Part shown: piece by piece, positions 7,851-15,058 of the stretch | How the letters are laid out: each line of letters starts with the position of its first letter | Numbering within the stretch: position 1 is the stretch's first letter | Assembly (NCBI GenBank): GCA_030634125.1 | Contig: DAOWBJ010000007.1 | Location: 1-15,998 of the forward strand | From: Victivallales bacterium | Lineage (GTDB): Bacteria; Verrucomicrobiota; Lentisphaeria; Victivallales; Victivallaceae | DNA: 15,998 bases | Reading direction: 5' to 3' | Made by a program: the position numbers and the translations under genes | Notes under the pieces: model-generated | Databases searched by the model: none | What the model was told of the DNA's origin: nothing | The model's input: only the letters and a program-made list of their open reading frames with translations

Positions 7851-9698
7851 ATGAACGAATATCAAGTGATTGCCAGGAAGTGGAGACCGCAGCGCTTCAG
7901 CGATGTCGTCGGGCAGGAGCATATTATAAAGACCCTGAAGAATGCTATCCGCCAGCAGCGCACGGCACACGCTTATTTATTTGTCGGTCCCCGCGGTATA
8001 GGTAAAACCACGACAGCGCGTATTTTTGCTAAAGCCTTGAACTGTGAAGCCCCCGAAGACGGCGAACCATGCTGCAAATGCAACTCTTGTGTAAGTATCG
8101 CCGCAGAAAATAATATCGATGTTATTGAAATCGATGCCGCCAGCCAGAATTCCGTTGAAAATATTCGTGATTTGCGCGACGAAGTATTGCACATGCCGAT
8201 AAACTGCCGCTACAAAATCTATATTATTGATGAAGTTCACATGTTGAGCAAAAGTGCCTGGAACGCATTACTCAAAACCGTTGAAGAGCCCCCGGCGCAT
8301 GTAAAATTTATCTTCGCCACGACCGAAGTACACATGGTTCTGGCGACAATTATTTCCCGCTGTCAACGTTTTGATTTGAAACCGATTTCAAGCAGCCTGA
8401 TCTCCATACGGCTCGCGGAAATTGCCGCTGCCGAAAAGGTTACAATATCCCCGGAAGCGATAAGCGCGATTGCCCGTGCCGCGGACGGCGGAATGCGCGA
8501 CGCACAATCTTTACTCGATCAGATGATCGCTTTTTTCAGCGGTAACAGCAAAGAAATCAGCGAAGAACAGGTTTTATCATTATTCGGTCTGACCGGATCT
8601 ACTGACCTGGTGAAAATAATAAGCGCGATGTTTAACAATGACCGCGGCGGTGTAGTCGCGTCAATTCACGCTCTAGCGGTCAAAGGCAAAAACCTCGAAA
8701 CCCTTTTCAGCGATATTCTCAATTACCTCCGGGGCGTACAGCTTTGCCATCTTTTGAGCAATCCAGAAGCAATCCTTGAAAGCGATCCTGAAGCCATTAA
8801 ACGTTTTCGTGAACTCGGCGCGAATATCAATCCTGACGTAATTCAGATTTTAATGGAAAATCTTTCCTCAGTAGGACGGATTCTCCACGATGCTATCAAT
8901 AAACAAGTATTTCTCGAAACCATTATTCTCAAAGCAATGCGTATCGCGCATTCGGTAAAAATAGCGGATTTGGTCGCTCGCTTAAATTATCTGCGCAAAG
9001 CCGGTGATTTGAAGTTTTTAGACAAAATCCCCGCAGACGCGCCGGCACCAGCGAAAACTGTTGTAGTACCGGTCGAAGTACCGGTAGCGATACCGGCAAT
9101 ACCTGAACCAGCCCCAGCTCCAAAACCGGAACCAAAACCGGAACCGGAACCGGCACCCGAGCCGGAGTTGAAGTTTGACCCTATGCCTGAAGCGGAACCG
9201 GTTAAAGACGAATTAACTCCGAATAGTTTATGGCAGCAAATAGTTAAATATATTAAATCAGATAATTTTGTTGATCCCGCAATTACACATTATATGAACG
9301 AAGGGAAGCCGCAAAGTTTTGAAAATTCAATGTTGACAGTTCTTTTTTATGAAGAATTTGATCCAGCTCATTATACCGCTGTTAAAAAGATTTTACCGGC
9401 GATTCACAAGGCTATGCAGGAAATTACCGGCGACTGGGCGGCGACGGTTGATTTGGTTCACAAGGAAGGCGTCAGAGCTATTCATAAAAAAGCTGAAAAC
9501 GAAATCCCTGAACCCGAACCGGAAGAACTGGCTCTCGCGCCGGAAACTAAAGAAGAAGATAAACCTGTTGAACCAGCTGCCGATCGCGTCAACAGCGTCA
9601 TAGGTGATAAAGAAGTCGTCGACGCAGTCAAAGAAAAAGAAATAGTAAGCGCCTCTTTAGATTTATTTGGCGGTACTATCGTAGATATTCATGGATGA
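7851..9698 (+). CDS. dnaX: DNA polymerase III subunits gamma/tau
   Basis: DnaX is the ATPase of the replicative clamp loader. The 615-aa protein starts MNEYQVIARKWRPQ, the usual DnaX N-terminus; GGAG at 7842-7845 fixes ATG 7851 rather than an in-frame ATG at 7788 inside rph. Seen in order: Walker A GPRGIGKTT (46-54), zinc-module cysteines C65, C74, C77 and C80, Walker B IYIIDE (123-128), sensor-1 region FATTE (155-159) and SRC arginine finger (169-171). After the collar domain comes a Pro/Glu/Lys linker (about 395-450) built partly on a repeated CCGGAA hexamer, then a tau-like C-terminal domain and a second acidic linker. It ends with the LFGG-containing tail common in DnaX. I see no canonical slippery heptamer for making a short gamma form. 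The ybaB gene follows after 32 nt. Confidence 0.96.
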   Translation: MNEYQVIARKWRPQRFSDVVGQEHIIKTLKNAIRQQRTAHAYLFVGPRGIGKTTTARIFAKALNCEAPEDGEPCCKCNSCVSIAAENNIDVIEIDAASQNSVENIRDLRDEVLHMPINCRYKIYIIDEVHMLSKSAWNALLKTVEEPPAHVKFIFATTEVHMVLATIISRCQRFDLKPISSSLISIRLAEIAAAEKVTISPEAISAIARAADGGMRDAQSLLDQMIAFFSGNSKEISEEQVLSLFGLTGSTDLVKIISAMFNNDRGGVVASIHALAVKGKNLETLFSDILNYLRGVQLCHLLSNPEAILESDPEAIKRFRELGANINPDVIQILMENLSSVGRILHDAINKQVFLETIILKAMRIAHSVKIADLVARLNYLRKAGDLKFLDKIPADAPAPAKTVVVPVEVPVAIPAIPEPAPAPKPEPKPEPEPAPEPELKFDPMPEAEPVKDELTPNSLWQQIVKYIKSDNFVDPAITHYMNEGKPQSFENSMLTVLFYEEFDPAHYTAVKKILPAIHKAMQEITGDWAATVDLVHKEGVRAIHKKAENEIPEPEPEELALAPETKEEDKPVEPAADRVNSVIGDKEVVDAVKEKEIVSASLDLFGGTIVDIHG

Positions 9699-9730
9699 TA
9701 ACAGTTATCAGTAAAATAAAGGAATCAAAT

Positions 9731-10048
9731 ATGTTTGGAAATTTAGGTGAAATGGCCGGTCTTATGAAGAAGGCAAAAGATATGAAAGCAAATCTTGCTA
9801 AAATGAAAGAAGAAATTGCTTCGAGCGAATTTTACGGGACTTGTCCCGGCGATAAAGTCTCTGTTGTCATGAGCGGTGATTTTCAAGTTCGTCAAATCAA
9901 GATTTCCCCCGATGCCGCCGCAGATACTGAAGCTCTCGAAGATTTAGTCAAAACCGCTGTCAACAGCGCGGTATCATCTGCCCAGGCCAATATTCAGGGA
10001 AAAATGAAAGAAGTTACCGGCGGACTTAATATTCCCGGATTATTCTAG
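9731..10048 (+). CDS. ybaB: YbaB/EbfC family nucleoid-associated protein
   Basis: This is a small 105-aa DNA-binding dimer of the YbaB/EbfC family, which coats DNA and is nearly always encoded between dnaX and recR. The N-terminal helix MFGNLGEMAGLMKKAKDM and the following beta segment with KVSVVMSGDFQVRQIKI are characteristic, as is a C-terminal helix ending in a short GLNIPGLF tail. I take ATG 9731, since AAAGGA lies at 9718-9723 with 7 nt spacing. An in-frame ATG at 9695 overlaps the dnaX stop and would add 12 residues foreign to the family. recR starts 14 nt after the stop. Confidence 0.94.
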   Translation: MFGNLGEMAGLMKKAKDMKANLAKMKEEIASSEFYGTCPGDKVSVVMSGDFQVRQIKISPDAAADTEALEDLVKTAVNSAVSSAQANIQGKMKEVTGGLNIPGLF

Positions 10049-10062
10049 CGGAGACGCTTTAT

Positions 10063-10671
10063 ATGGTTGAATTCAAATACCCGGAAGCACTTGAAGAAAT
10101 TATCAATCACCTGAAACGTTTGCCGGGTATCGGCAAACGGACGGCTGAACGCCTTGCCCTTGCCATGCTCAAATGGAAAGGCGAAAAAATCATAGCATTC
10201 GGCGAATCTCTCGAAAAACTACCTCTGGCAGTAACATTTTGTCCTGAATGCGGCGGTCTCGCCGAAAACGACAAAAACTGTTTAATCTGTCAGTCTACTC
10301 ACCGCAACACAAAGCTGTTGTGTGTGGTTGAAGATTTCAGTCAAATAATGTCCATCGAAAACAGCAGTTTTTTCAAAGGTCTTTATCACGTTCTCGGCGG
10401 CAAACTAAGTCCGCTTGAAAAACGTTCCGCGGAAGACCTGAATATAGACTCTCTCCTCGAGCGCATCGACAAACTCGAAATACAGGAAATAATCCTGGCT
10501 CTCAGTCCCGATGTCGAAGGTCAAGCCACCGCAATGTATATCGCTAATCTGCTCAAAGATAAAAATATTAAAGTTACCCGTCTGGCGCAGGGTCTTCCTG
10601 CCGGAGCGGACATTTCTTTTGCCGATGCCGCAACGATCGGGGCGGCTCTCTTGGGTCGCAGAAAGCTTTAA
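10063..10671 (+). CDS. recR: Recombination mediator protein RecR
   Basis: RecR works with RecO (and RecF) to load RecA onto SSB-covered single-stranded DNA. The 202-aa length is typical. Helix-hairpin-helix LPGIGKRTAERLA (20-32), zinc finger Cys60, Cys63, Cys73, Cys76 (CPEC...CLIC), and the Toprim domain with CVVED (87-91) and SPDVEGQATAMYI are all present. Near the C-terminus LPAGADISFADAATIGAAL replaces the more usual LPVGGDLEYAD-type wording, a modest divergence. GGAG at 10050-10053 sits 9 nt from the start. The stop codon (10669-10671) touches the outer edge of the inverted-repeat element described downstream, and there is no other plus-strand terminator before the far arm of that element. 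Confidence 0.96.
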   Translation: MVEFKYPEALEEIINHLKRLPGIGKRTAERLALAMLKWKGEKIIAFGESLEKLPLAVTFCPECGGLAENDKNCLICQSTHRNTKLLCVVEDFSQIMSIENSSFFKGLYHVLGGKLSPLEKRSAEDLNIDSLLERIDKLEIQEIILALSPDVEGQATAMYIANLLKDKNIKVTRLAQGLPAGADISFADAATIGAALLGRRKL

Positions 10672-10696
10672 AAAGCCCCCAGCGTTTCGCCGCTGG
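10670..10696 (-). terminator. Outward (minus-strand) intrinsic terminator at left arm end
   Basis: Read on the minus strand, CCAGCG-GCGAAA-CGCTGG is followed by GGGGGC and a run of five T residues. This would stop transcripts leaving the element toward recR. No minus-strand gene is seen that would need it, so it probably exists because it mirrors the right arm. Confidence 0.5.
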
Positions 10697-10870
10697 ACCG
10701 CGAGCCGTTGCATCCGGCTTGTTATATTTTTGGGATTCTCTGCGCAAATATGCTTGAGTATCCCAAAGATTAGCCATTTTTTAATCCCTGTAAGGGATAT
10801 TCACCGTAGCCCACGGCAACGCCGTGGGTATTATGCACCCCCCCCCCACGAGTTGTTCCCTGTAACAGGA
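10670..10870 (+). repeat. Left arm of the inverted-repeat element
   Basis: The arm is a chain of hairpins: CCAGCG/CGCTGG (10679-10696), AGCCG/CGGCT overlapping it further in, an imperfect GGGAT...ATCCC hairpin (10732-10764), ATCCCT/AGGGAT (10784-10798), a perfect 8-bp CCCACGGC/GCCGTGGG stem with 3-nt loop (10810-10828), and TTCCCTGT/ACAGGAA at the inner end (about 10857-10871). A run of ten C residues (10838-10847) is absent from the other arm, where the matching sequence is mixed. The outer end abuts the recR stop codon. Confidence 0.85.
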
Positions 10871-11066
10871 AAAAATCGAAGGGAAAGCCGCTAAACTTCC
10901 AAAATATAAAGAAAAATACGATGAGGTCATTCTTCTTATCGTTGCTGATGGACAATATGGTTCAGGAATGTTTAACACTGATACCAGCAAAATAGTTCTA
11001 GAAAAACATGGTTTTGCATCTGCATATTTAGCATTATATCCAGATAGATGCATAGAAATTTGTTAA
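10866..11066 (+). pseudogene. C-terminal remnant of an unrecognised protein in the element core
   Basis: Between the arms an open frame runs 66 sense codons (from CAG at 10866, just after a TAA at 10863-10865) to a TAA at 11064-11066. It has no plausible start codon or ribosome site near its 5' end. The 65 residues after the first look like true protein: a Lys/Glu-rich helix (KLPKYKEKYDE), a hydrophobic strand (VILLIVAD), a glycine turn, then KIVLEKHGFASAYLALYPD and a Cys-containing end. The codons are more AT-rich (GAA, AAA, TTA, ATA) than in the flanking genes, consistent with separate origin. I do not recognise the family. It is most simply the 3' end of a gene cut by insertion of the left arm, or a passenger fragment; a chance open frame is less likely but not excluded. 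Confidence 0.5.
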
Positions 11067-11095
11067 TATAAGTACAGACCCTATCAATTTTTTGT

Positions 11096-11296
11096 AGTTC
11101 CCCTACAGGGAACGACTCGTTGTATGGATGATATACCCACGGCGTTGCCGTGGGCTACGGTGGATATCCCTTTCAGGGATTTAAAAAATGGCTAATCTTT
11201 GGGATATTCAAGCATTTTTGTGCTGAAAATCCCAAAAATATAACGAAGCCGACGTATCGGCTCGCGGTCCAGCGGCGAAACGCTGGGGCTTTTTTC
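11096..11296 (-). repeat. Right arm of the inverted-repeat element
   Basis: This is the reverse-complement partner of the left arm. In plus-strand order it carries GTTCCC/GGGAAC (about 11097-11113), CCCACGGC-GTT-GCCGTGGG (11136-11154), ATCCCT-TTC-AGGGAT (11166-11180), a long imperfect hairpin starting GGGATATTCA and ending ATCCC (about 11201-11233), AGCCG/CGGCT and CCAGCG/CGCTGG. Loop bases differ between the arms while stems are kept. It ends in a T-rich tract before the gyrB upstream region. Confidence 0.85.
11269..11295 (+). terminator. Intrinsic terminator in right arm, before gyrB
   Basis: CCAGCG (11269-11274), loop GCGAAA and CGCTGG (11281-11286) form a 6-bp GC-rich stem. It is followed by GGC and six T (11290-11295), with more T after that. 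It is the first plausible plus-strand terminator downstream of recR, so transcripts from the rph-dnaX-ybaB-recR genes would cross the whole element before stopping here, insulating gyrB. Confidence 0.7.
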
Positions 11297-11309
11297 TTTT
11301 TTTCTTTAA

Positions 11310-11400
11310 AATACGCCCGGAATACGCCCTTTTTTACTTGTAAAAAAGCATATATGCAGTAGTTTTAATAAAACAATTTAACTTAGCTTACGGGAGACAG
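11310..11400 (+). promoter_or_regulatory. gyrB upstream region: direct repeat, two palindromes and ribosome binding site
   Basis: AATACGCCC occurs twice (11310-11318 and 11321-11329), offset by 11 bp, one helical turn. Next is a perfect 9-bp inverted repeat, CTTTTTTAC (11329-11337) with GTAAAAAAG (11340-11348). A second palindrome, GCATATATGC (11348-11357), shares its first base with that repeat. TTGTAA (11338-11343) with TTTAAT (11364-11369) could be a weak promoter, but the 20-nt spacer is long. GGGAG at 11392-11396 is the gyrB Shine-Dalgarno. Paired sites like these suggest regulator binding, but no regulator can be named. Confidence 0.4.
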
Positions 11401-11405
11401 TTTTA

Positions 11406-13922
11406 ATGTCCGAAAATATTGATAATACAGTTACTCCAGATGCCGAATACAGCGCGGACCAAATAACGGTCTTAGAAGGTCTTGAAGCTGTTAGACTGCG
11501 CCCGAGTATGTATATCGGTGATACCAGTCAACGCGGCTTGCATCATCTGGTTTATGAGGTCGTTGATAACAGTATTGACGAAGCTTTAGCCGGTCACGCG
11601 TCTGAAATAAAAGTAATTATACATCAGGATAACAGTATCACCGTCCAGGACGATGGTCGCGGTATTCCTGTGGATATGCACGAAGGCGAAGGTAAACCCG
11701 CTGTGGAAGTTGTCATGACGGTTCTCCATGCCGGCGGTAAATTTGACCATAGTTCCTATAAAGTTTCCGGCGGCCTGCATGGCGTGGGCGTTTCCTGTGT
11801 AAACGCACTTAGTAAATGGCTTGACGTTGAAGTCGCCCGTGACGGAGCCGCTTATCACATGCGTTTTGAACGCGGCGATACCAAAAAAGAATTAACTAAA
11901 TTATACGATACCGACAAACAGGGCACCAAAGTCAGTTTTCTCGCTGATCCTGAAATTTTTTCTGAAAGTGTTTATGTCTGGGATATTCTGGCTAAACGTC
12001 TACGAGAACTGGCATTTTTGAATCGCGGAATTACAATTTCACTGACTGACGAACGCACCGATGAAAATGAAAGTATCCGCAAAGAAATTTTTCATTACGA
12101 AGGCGGGATTTGTGAATTTGTCTCTATGCTCAATGAGAACAAACAGGTTCTTTCTAAAGAAGTCATTTACATGACCAAAGTCAAAAATAATATTGAAGTT
12201 GAACTAGGCATGCAGTACAATGATGGTTTCAGCGAAAATATTTACAGCTATACCAATAATATTAATACTATTGAAGGCGGTACGCATTTGACCGGTTTCC
12301 AAACCGCTTTGACCCGTACCGTTAATGCTTACGCTAAAAATAACAAAATGCTCAAGAACGACAAGCCGATGAGCGGTAATGATACTCGTGAAGGCTTGAC
12401 CGCCGTAATCAGTGTTAAGGTTCCTGACCCGCAGTTTGAGGGACAAACTAAAACCAAGCTCGGTAACAGTGACGTTCGCGGAATTGTTGAATCTATTGTA
12501 AACGAAGGACTTGGCGAATTTCTGGAAGAAAATCCGGCCATCGCCAGAGAAGTCATAAACAAAGCCATGACAGCGGCTCGAGCCCGCGAAGCGGCCAGAA
12601 AAGCCCGTGAATTAGTACAACGTAAAGGCGCCCTGGATGGTTTCAGCCTACCGGGTAAATTGGCGGATTGTTCCAGTCGTGAACCGGAAAAAAGCGAATT
12701 GTACATCGTGGAAGGAGATTCCGCGGGCGGTTCGGCGAAGCAGGGTCGCGATAGTTCTTTCCAGGCGATTCTGCCGATTCGCGGTAAATTGCTTAACGTT
12801 GAAAAAGCCCGTCTTGACAAAATTCTGCAGAACAAAGAAATTCAATCTCTGGTTGCCGCGGTAGGCTGCGGTATTGGTGAAGATTTTGATGTGATAAAAG
12901 CCCGCTACCATCGTGTCGTAATCATGACGGATGCGGACGTTGACGGTTCACATATTAGAACTTTGCTTCTAACATTTTACTATCGCCAGATGATACCCGT
13001 CATTGAATCCGTTTACGTTTACATAGCTAATCCGCCTTTGTACAAGGTGCGCCGCCGCAAAAAAGAACGTTATATCGACACGGAAGGTCAATTAGATAAT
13101 TTTCTGACTGAGCTTGGCTGCGAGGATATTGAAGTTTTTGATCCCGAGCGCAATCCGCTTGATATGGGAAAAGTTAATAAATTAGTCGAGATGTTCTTCA
13201 AAGTGCAGAATATATCTATTGGCCTGCAGCGTTCCGGCATTGAAGCGGATAGCTACTTTTCTCAAATACTGGATAACGGCGAGCTGCCTGTCGCGAAAAT
13301 CAATGTTCGTGAAAATGACGGAACAGTTTCGACTAAATACATCTATACGGATGAAGAGGAAGAAGCGTTTATCCGCGAAGTCAAAGAGCGTTTAGCCCCG
13401 GATGAAGATGTCGCGGAACTCACAGAGGCAGTCGCTGAAGATGAAAATAGTGAATCTGTTGAAGTTGAAGAAAACGAAGATCTTGATGATTTCACAAAAA
13501 TAAATTCAGCGATTGATGTAATCAGTATTTTTGAAGCTGACCAATGTAAAGAAATTATCACTGAACTTGAATCTTTAGATATGGTCGCCGAAAACATTTT
13601 TGGCGGAAGCGGTTGCCTGTTTAAGGTAAAAAGCGGGGAAAAAGAAGAAGAGATTTTCAGCATTGAAGAATTATTCAACGCAATCAAGAAGAATGGTCGT
13701 CAGGGTTTGCATATTCAACGTTACAAAGGTCTTGGTGAAATGAATGCCGAGCAGCTTTGGGAAACAACAATGGATCCAAACACTCGTAAAATGATCTCAG
13801 TTACTATGGAAGACGCGGTTGAAGCGGAGCGCATGTTTACTTTATTAATGGGCGATATTGTTGAACCTCGTCGTAATTACATCGAAAAGTATGCGGCAAC
13901 AGTTAAAAACCTGGATATTTAA
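11406..13922 (+). CDS. gyrB: DNA gyrase subunit B
   Basis: GyrB is the ATPase and Toprim subunit of gyrase, which with GyrA introduces negative supercoils. At 838 aa it is of the long type. The GHKL ATPase domain has EVVDN (catalytic Glu51, Mg-binding Asn55), DDGRGIP (82-88) and GGLHGVGVSCVNALS (122-136). The Toprim domain has EGDSAGGS (from Glu436) and DADVDG (Asp509, Asp511, Asp513). About 170-200 residues lie between NPPLYKV and QRYKGLGEMN, corresponding in position to the Gram-negative GyrB insertion. Here the insertion includes a very acidic stretch (around residues 653-697). The C-terminus, DIVEPRRNYIEKYA, is normal. GGGAG precedes the start by 9 nt. recA follows 17 nt after the stop, so they are likely co-transcribed. 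Confidence 0.97.
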   Translation: MSENIDNTVTPDAEYSADQITVLEGLEAVRLRPSMYIGDTSQRGLHHLVYEVVDNSIDEALAGHASEIKVIIHQDNSITVQDDGRGIPVDMHEGEGKPAVEVVMTVLHAGGKFDHSSYKVSGGLHGVGVSCVNALSKWLDVEVARDGAAYHMRFERGDTKKELTKLYDTDKQGTKVSFLADPEIFSESVYVWDILAKRLRELAFLNRGITISLTDERTDENESIRKEIFHYEGGICEFVSMLNENKQVLSKEVIYMTKVKNNIEVELGMQYNDGFSENIYSYTNNINTIEGGTHLTGFQTALTRTVNAYAKNNKMLKNDKPMSGNDTREGLTAVISVKVPDPQFEGQTKTKLGNSDVRGIVESIVNEGLGEFLEENPAIAREVINKAMTAARAREAARKARELVQRKGALDGFSLPGKLADCSSREPEKSELYIVEGDSAGGSAKQGRDSSFQAILPIRGKLLNVEKARLDKILQNKEIQSLVAAVGCGIGEDFDVIKARYHRVVIMTDADVDGSHIRTLLLTFYYRQMIPVIESVYVYIANPPLYKVRRRKKERYIDTEGQLDNFLTELGCEDIEVFDPERNPLDMGKVNKLVEMFFKVQNISIGLQRSGIEADSYFSQILDNGELPVAKINVRENDGTVSTKYIYTDEEEEAFIREVKERLAPDEDVAELTEAVAEDENSESVEVEENEDLDDFTKINSAIDVISIFEADQCKEIITELESLDMVAENIFGGSGCLFKVKSGEKEEEIFSIEELFNAIKKNGRQGLHIQRYKGLGEMNAEQLWETTMDPNTRKMISVTMEDAVEAERMFTLLMGDIVEPRRNYIEKYAATVKNLDI

Positions 13923-13939
13923 TTTGGAGTAATGGAAAA

Positions 13940-15025
13940 ATGGCTAAAGAAAAAAGACCCCCGATAAAAGCATGGGACAAAGACGCGGACCGCAATAAAG
14001 ATTTGGAGATTGCGTTAAGTCAGATAGAAAAAACTTATGGTCAAGGTGCAGTCATGCGTCTTGGCGATGATTCGAGAATGTTTGCGAATGTACCAACTAT
14101 CAGTACCGGAGCCCTGGGCTTGGATATTGCCTTGGGCGTTGGAGGCTTGCCGCGCGGTCGAATTATTGAAGTTTTCGGTCCTGAATCTTCAGGTAAAACA
14201 ACTTTGTGTCTGCATGTTATTGCCAACGCTCAGCGCGCCGGAGGAACCGCCGCGATTATTGACGCGGAACATGCTATTGACCCTGTTTACGCGAGAAAAA
14301 TTGGTGTCGACACCGATAAACTATTAATTGCGCAGCCGGATTGCGGTGAAGATGCCTTAAATATCACGGACACACTCGTGCGCAGTAACGCAATTGACGT
14401 TCTGATTATTGACTCTGTTGCGGCTTTGATTCCGCGTGCCGAGCTCGAAGGTCAAATGGGAGATTCCCACATGGGTTTACAGGCGCGTTTGATGTCTCAG
14501 GCATTGCGGAAGCTTGCCGGAGCAGCCAACCGCAGCCGTACCTGCATTATTTTCACAAATCAGATTCGCATGAAAATCGGCGTAATGTTCGGCAGTCCTG
14601 AAACGACTACCGGCGGTAACGCATTGAAATTTTATTCATCGATCCGCATGGATATCCGGCGCATAGGTCAGATCAAAGACGCAGCCGGTGATGTTCTCGG
14701 TAATCGCACCCGCGTTAAAGTCATTAAAAACAAAATGGCACCGCCGTTTAGAATCGCTGAATTCGATATTATTTATTCAGAAGGTATTTCCCGTACCGGT
14801 TCTATTCTTGATGTTGCTTTAGACAATGATATAATAGAAAAACGTGGTTCCTGGTTCTCCTATAACGGCGAACAGCTTGGGCAAGGACGTGAAGCCACCA
14901 AAATTCTGCTTCGGGATGATGCGGGGATGCAGGAAAAAATACTTGAGGCGATCAAGGAAAAACTTAATCCTGAAGCTGAAAGTGTGGAATCAAAAGAAGA
15001 AGATCCGGCAACAGCGGAAGCCTGA
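13940..15025 (+). CDS. recA: Recombinase A
   Basis: RecA forms the nucleoprotein filament on single-stranded DNA, catalyses strand exchange and stimulates LexA-type self-cleavage. The 361 residues show Walker A GPESSGKTT (80-88), the catalytic Glu110 in DAEHAIDP, Walker B VLIIDS (154-159), loop 1 around EGQMGDSHMG (170-179), and loop 2 with FGSPETTTGGNALKFYSS (217-234). The C-terminal tail is acidic, as is usual for autoregulation. GGAG (13925-13928) is 11 nt from ATG. The gene starts only 17 nt after gyrB, and that gap contains no recognisable SOS operator. Any recA promoter would have to lie inside gyrB, or expression follows gyrB. RecR, which aids RecA loading, is encoded 3.3 kb upstream. 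Confidence 0.98.
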   Translation: MAKEKRPPIKAWDKDADRNKDLEIALSQIEKTYGQGAVMRLGDDSRMFANVPTISTGALGLDIALGVGGLPRGRIIEVFGPESSGKTTLCLHVIANAQRAGGTAAIIDAEHAIDPVYARKIGVDTDKLLIAQPDCGEDALNITDTLVRSNAIDVLIIDSVAALIPRAELEGQMGDSHMGLQARLMSQALRKLAGAANRSRTCIIFTNQIRMKIGVMFGSPETTTGGNALKFYSSIRMDIRRIGQIKDAAGDVLGNRTRVKVIKNKMAPPFRIAEFDIIYSEGISRTGSILDVALDNDIIEKRGSWFSYNGEQLGQGREATKILLRDDAGMQEKILEAIKEKLNPEAESVESKEEDPATAEA

Positions 15026-15058
15026 TTTCACCAGTCTTGTTTGGACAGAGGAATATAT

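Larger units (their letters stand above)
10670..11296. mobile_element. Composite inverted-repeat element between recR and gyrB (REP/BIME- or MITE-like)
   Basis: A ~627 bp unit has two ~200 bp arms that are imperfect reverse complements (about 10670-10870 and 11096-11296), around a ~225 bp core. By eye the arms agree over their full length with scattered substitutions and small indels; the best stretch is the outer ~38 bases with a single indel. Each arm contains several small palindromes. No transposase, integrase or obvious target-site duplication is visible. The core holds a 65-codon gene remnant. The palindrome CCCACGGC-AAC-GCCGTGGG resembles REP-type palindromes mobilised by RAYT transposases in other genomes, but that link is inference. 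It could also be two copies of a dispersed repeat in opposite orientation that trapped a fragment between them. Confidence 0.6.

Noticed and set aside
9014..9020. G TTT TTA in dnaX near the domain III/linker junction as a possible -1 frameshift site making a gamma form; the -1 frame would stop about 28 codons later.
   Set aside because: It is not a canonical X XXY YYZ heptamer because the first base does not match, and no clear A-rich slippery run, internal Shine-Dalgarno or convincing stem-loop was seen.
9055..9195. Repeated CCGGAA/ACCGGT units in dnaX as a possible separate repeat element.
   Set aside because: They stay in frame and encode the Pro/Glu/Lys linker typical of tau proteins, so a coding explanation is enough.
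10781..11053. A 90-codon minus-strand open frame across the element core.
   Set aside because: It runs through the left-arm palindromes and poly-C tract, has low-complexity translation and lies antisense to the better plus-strand remnant.
10670..11296. CRISPR array or retron/diversity-generating element in the recR-gyrB gap.
   Set aside because: There are no regularly spaced direct repeats, no reverse transcriptase and no template/variable repeat pair; the structure is inverted, not tandem.
12329..12835. A 168-codon minus-strand open frame opposite gyrB.
   Set aside because: gyrB is unambiguous here, and the antisense frame has no ribosome site or recognisable features.
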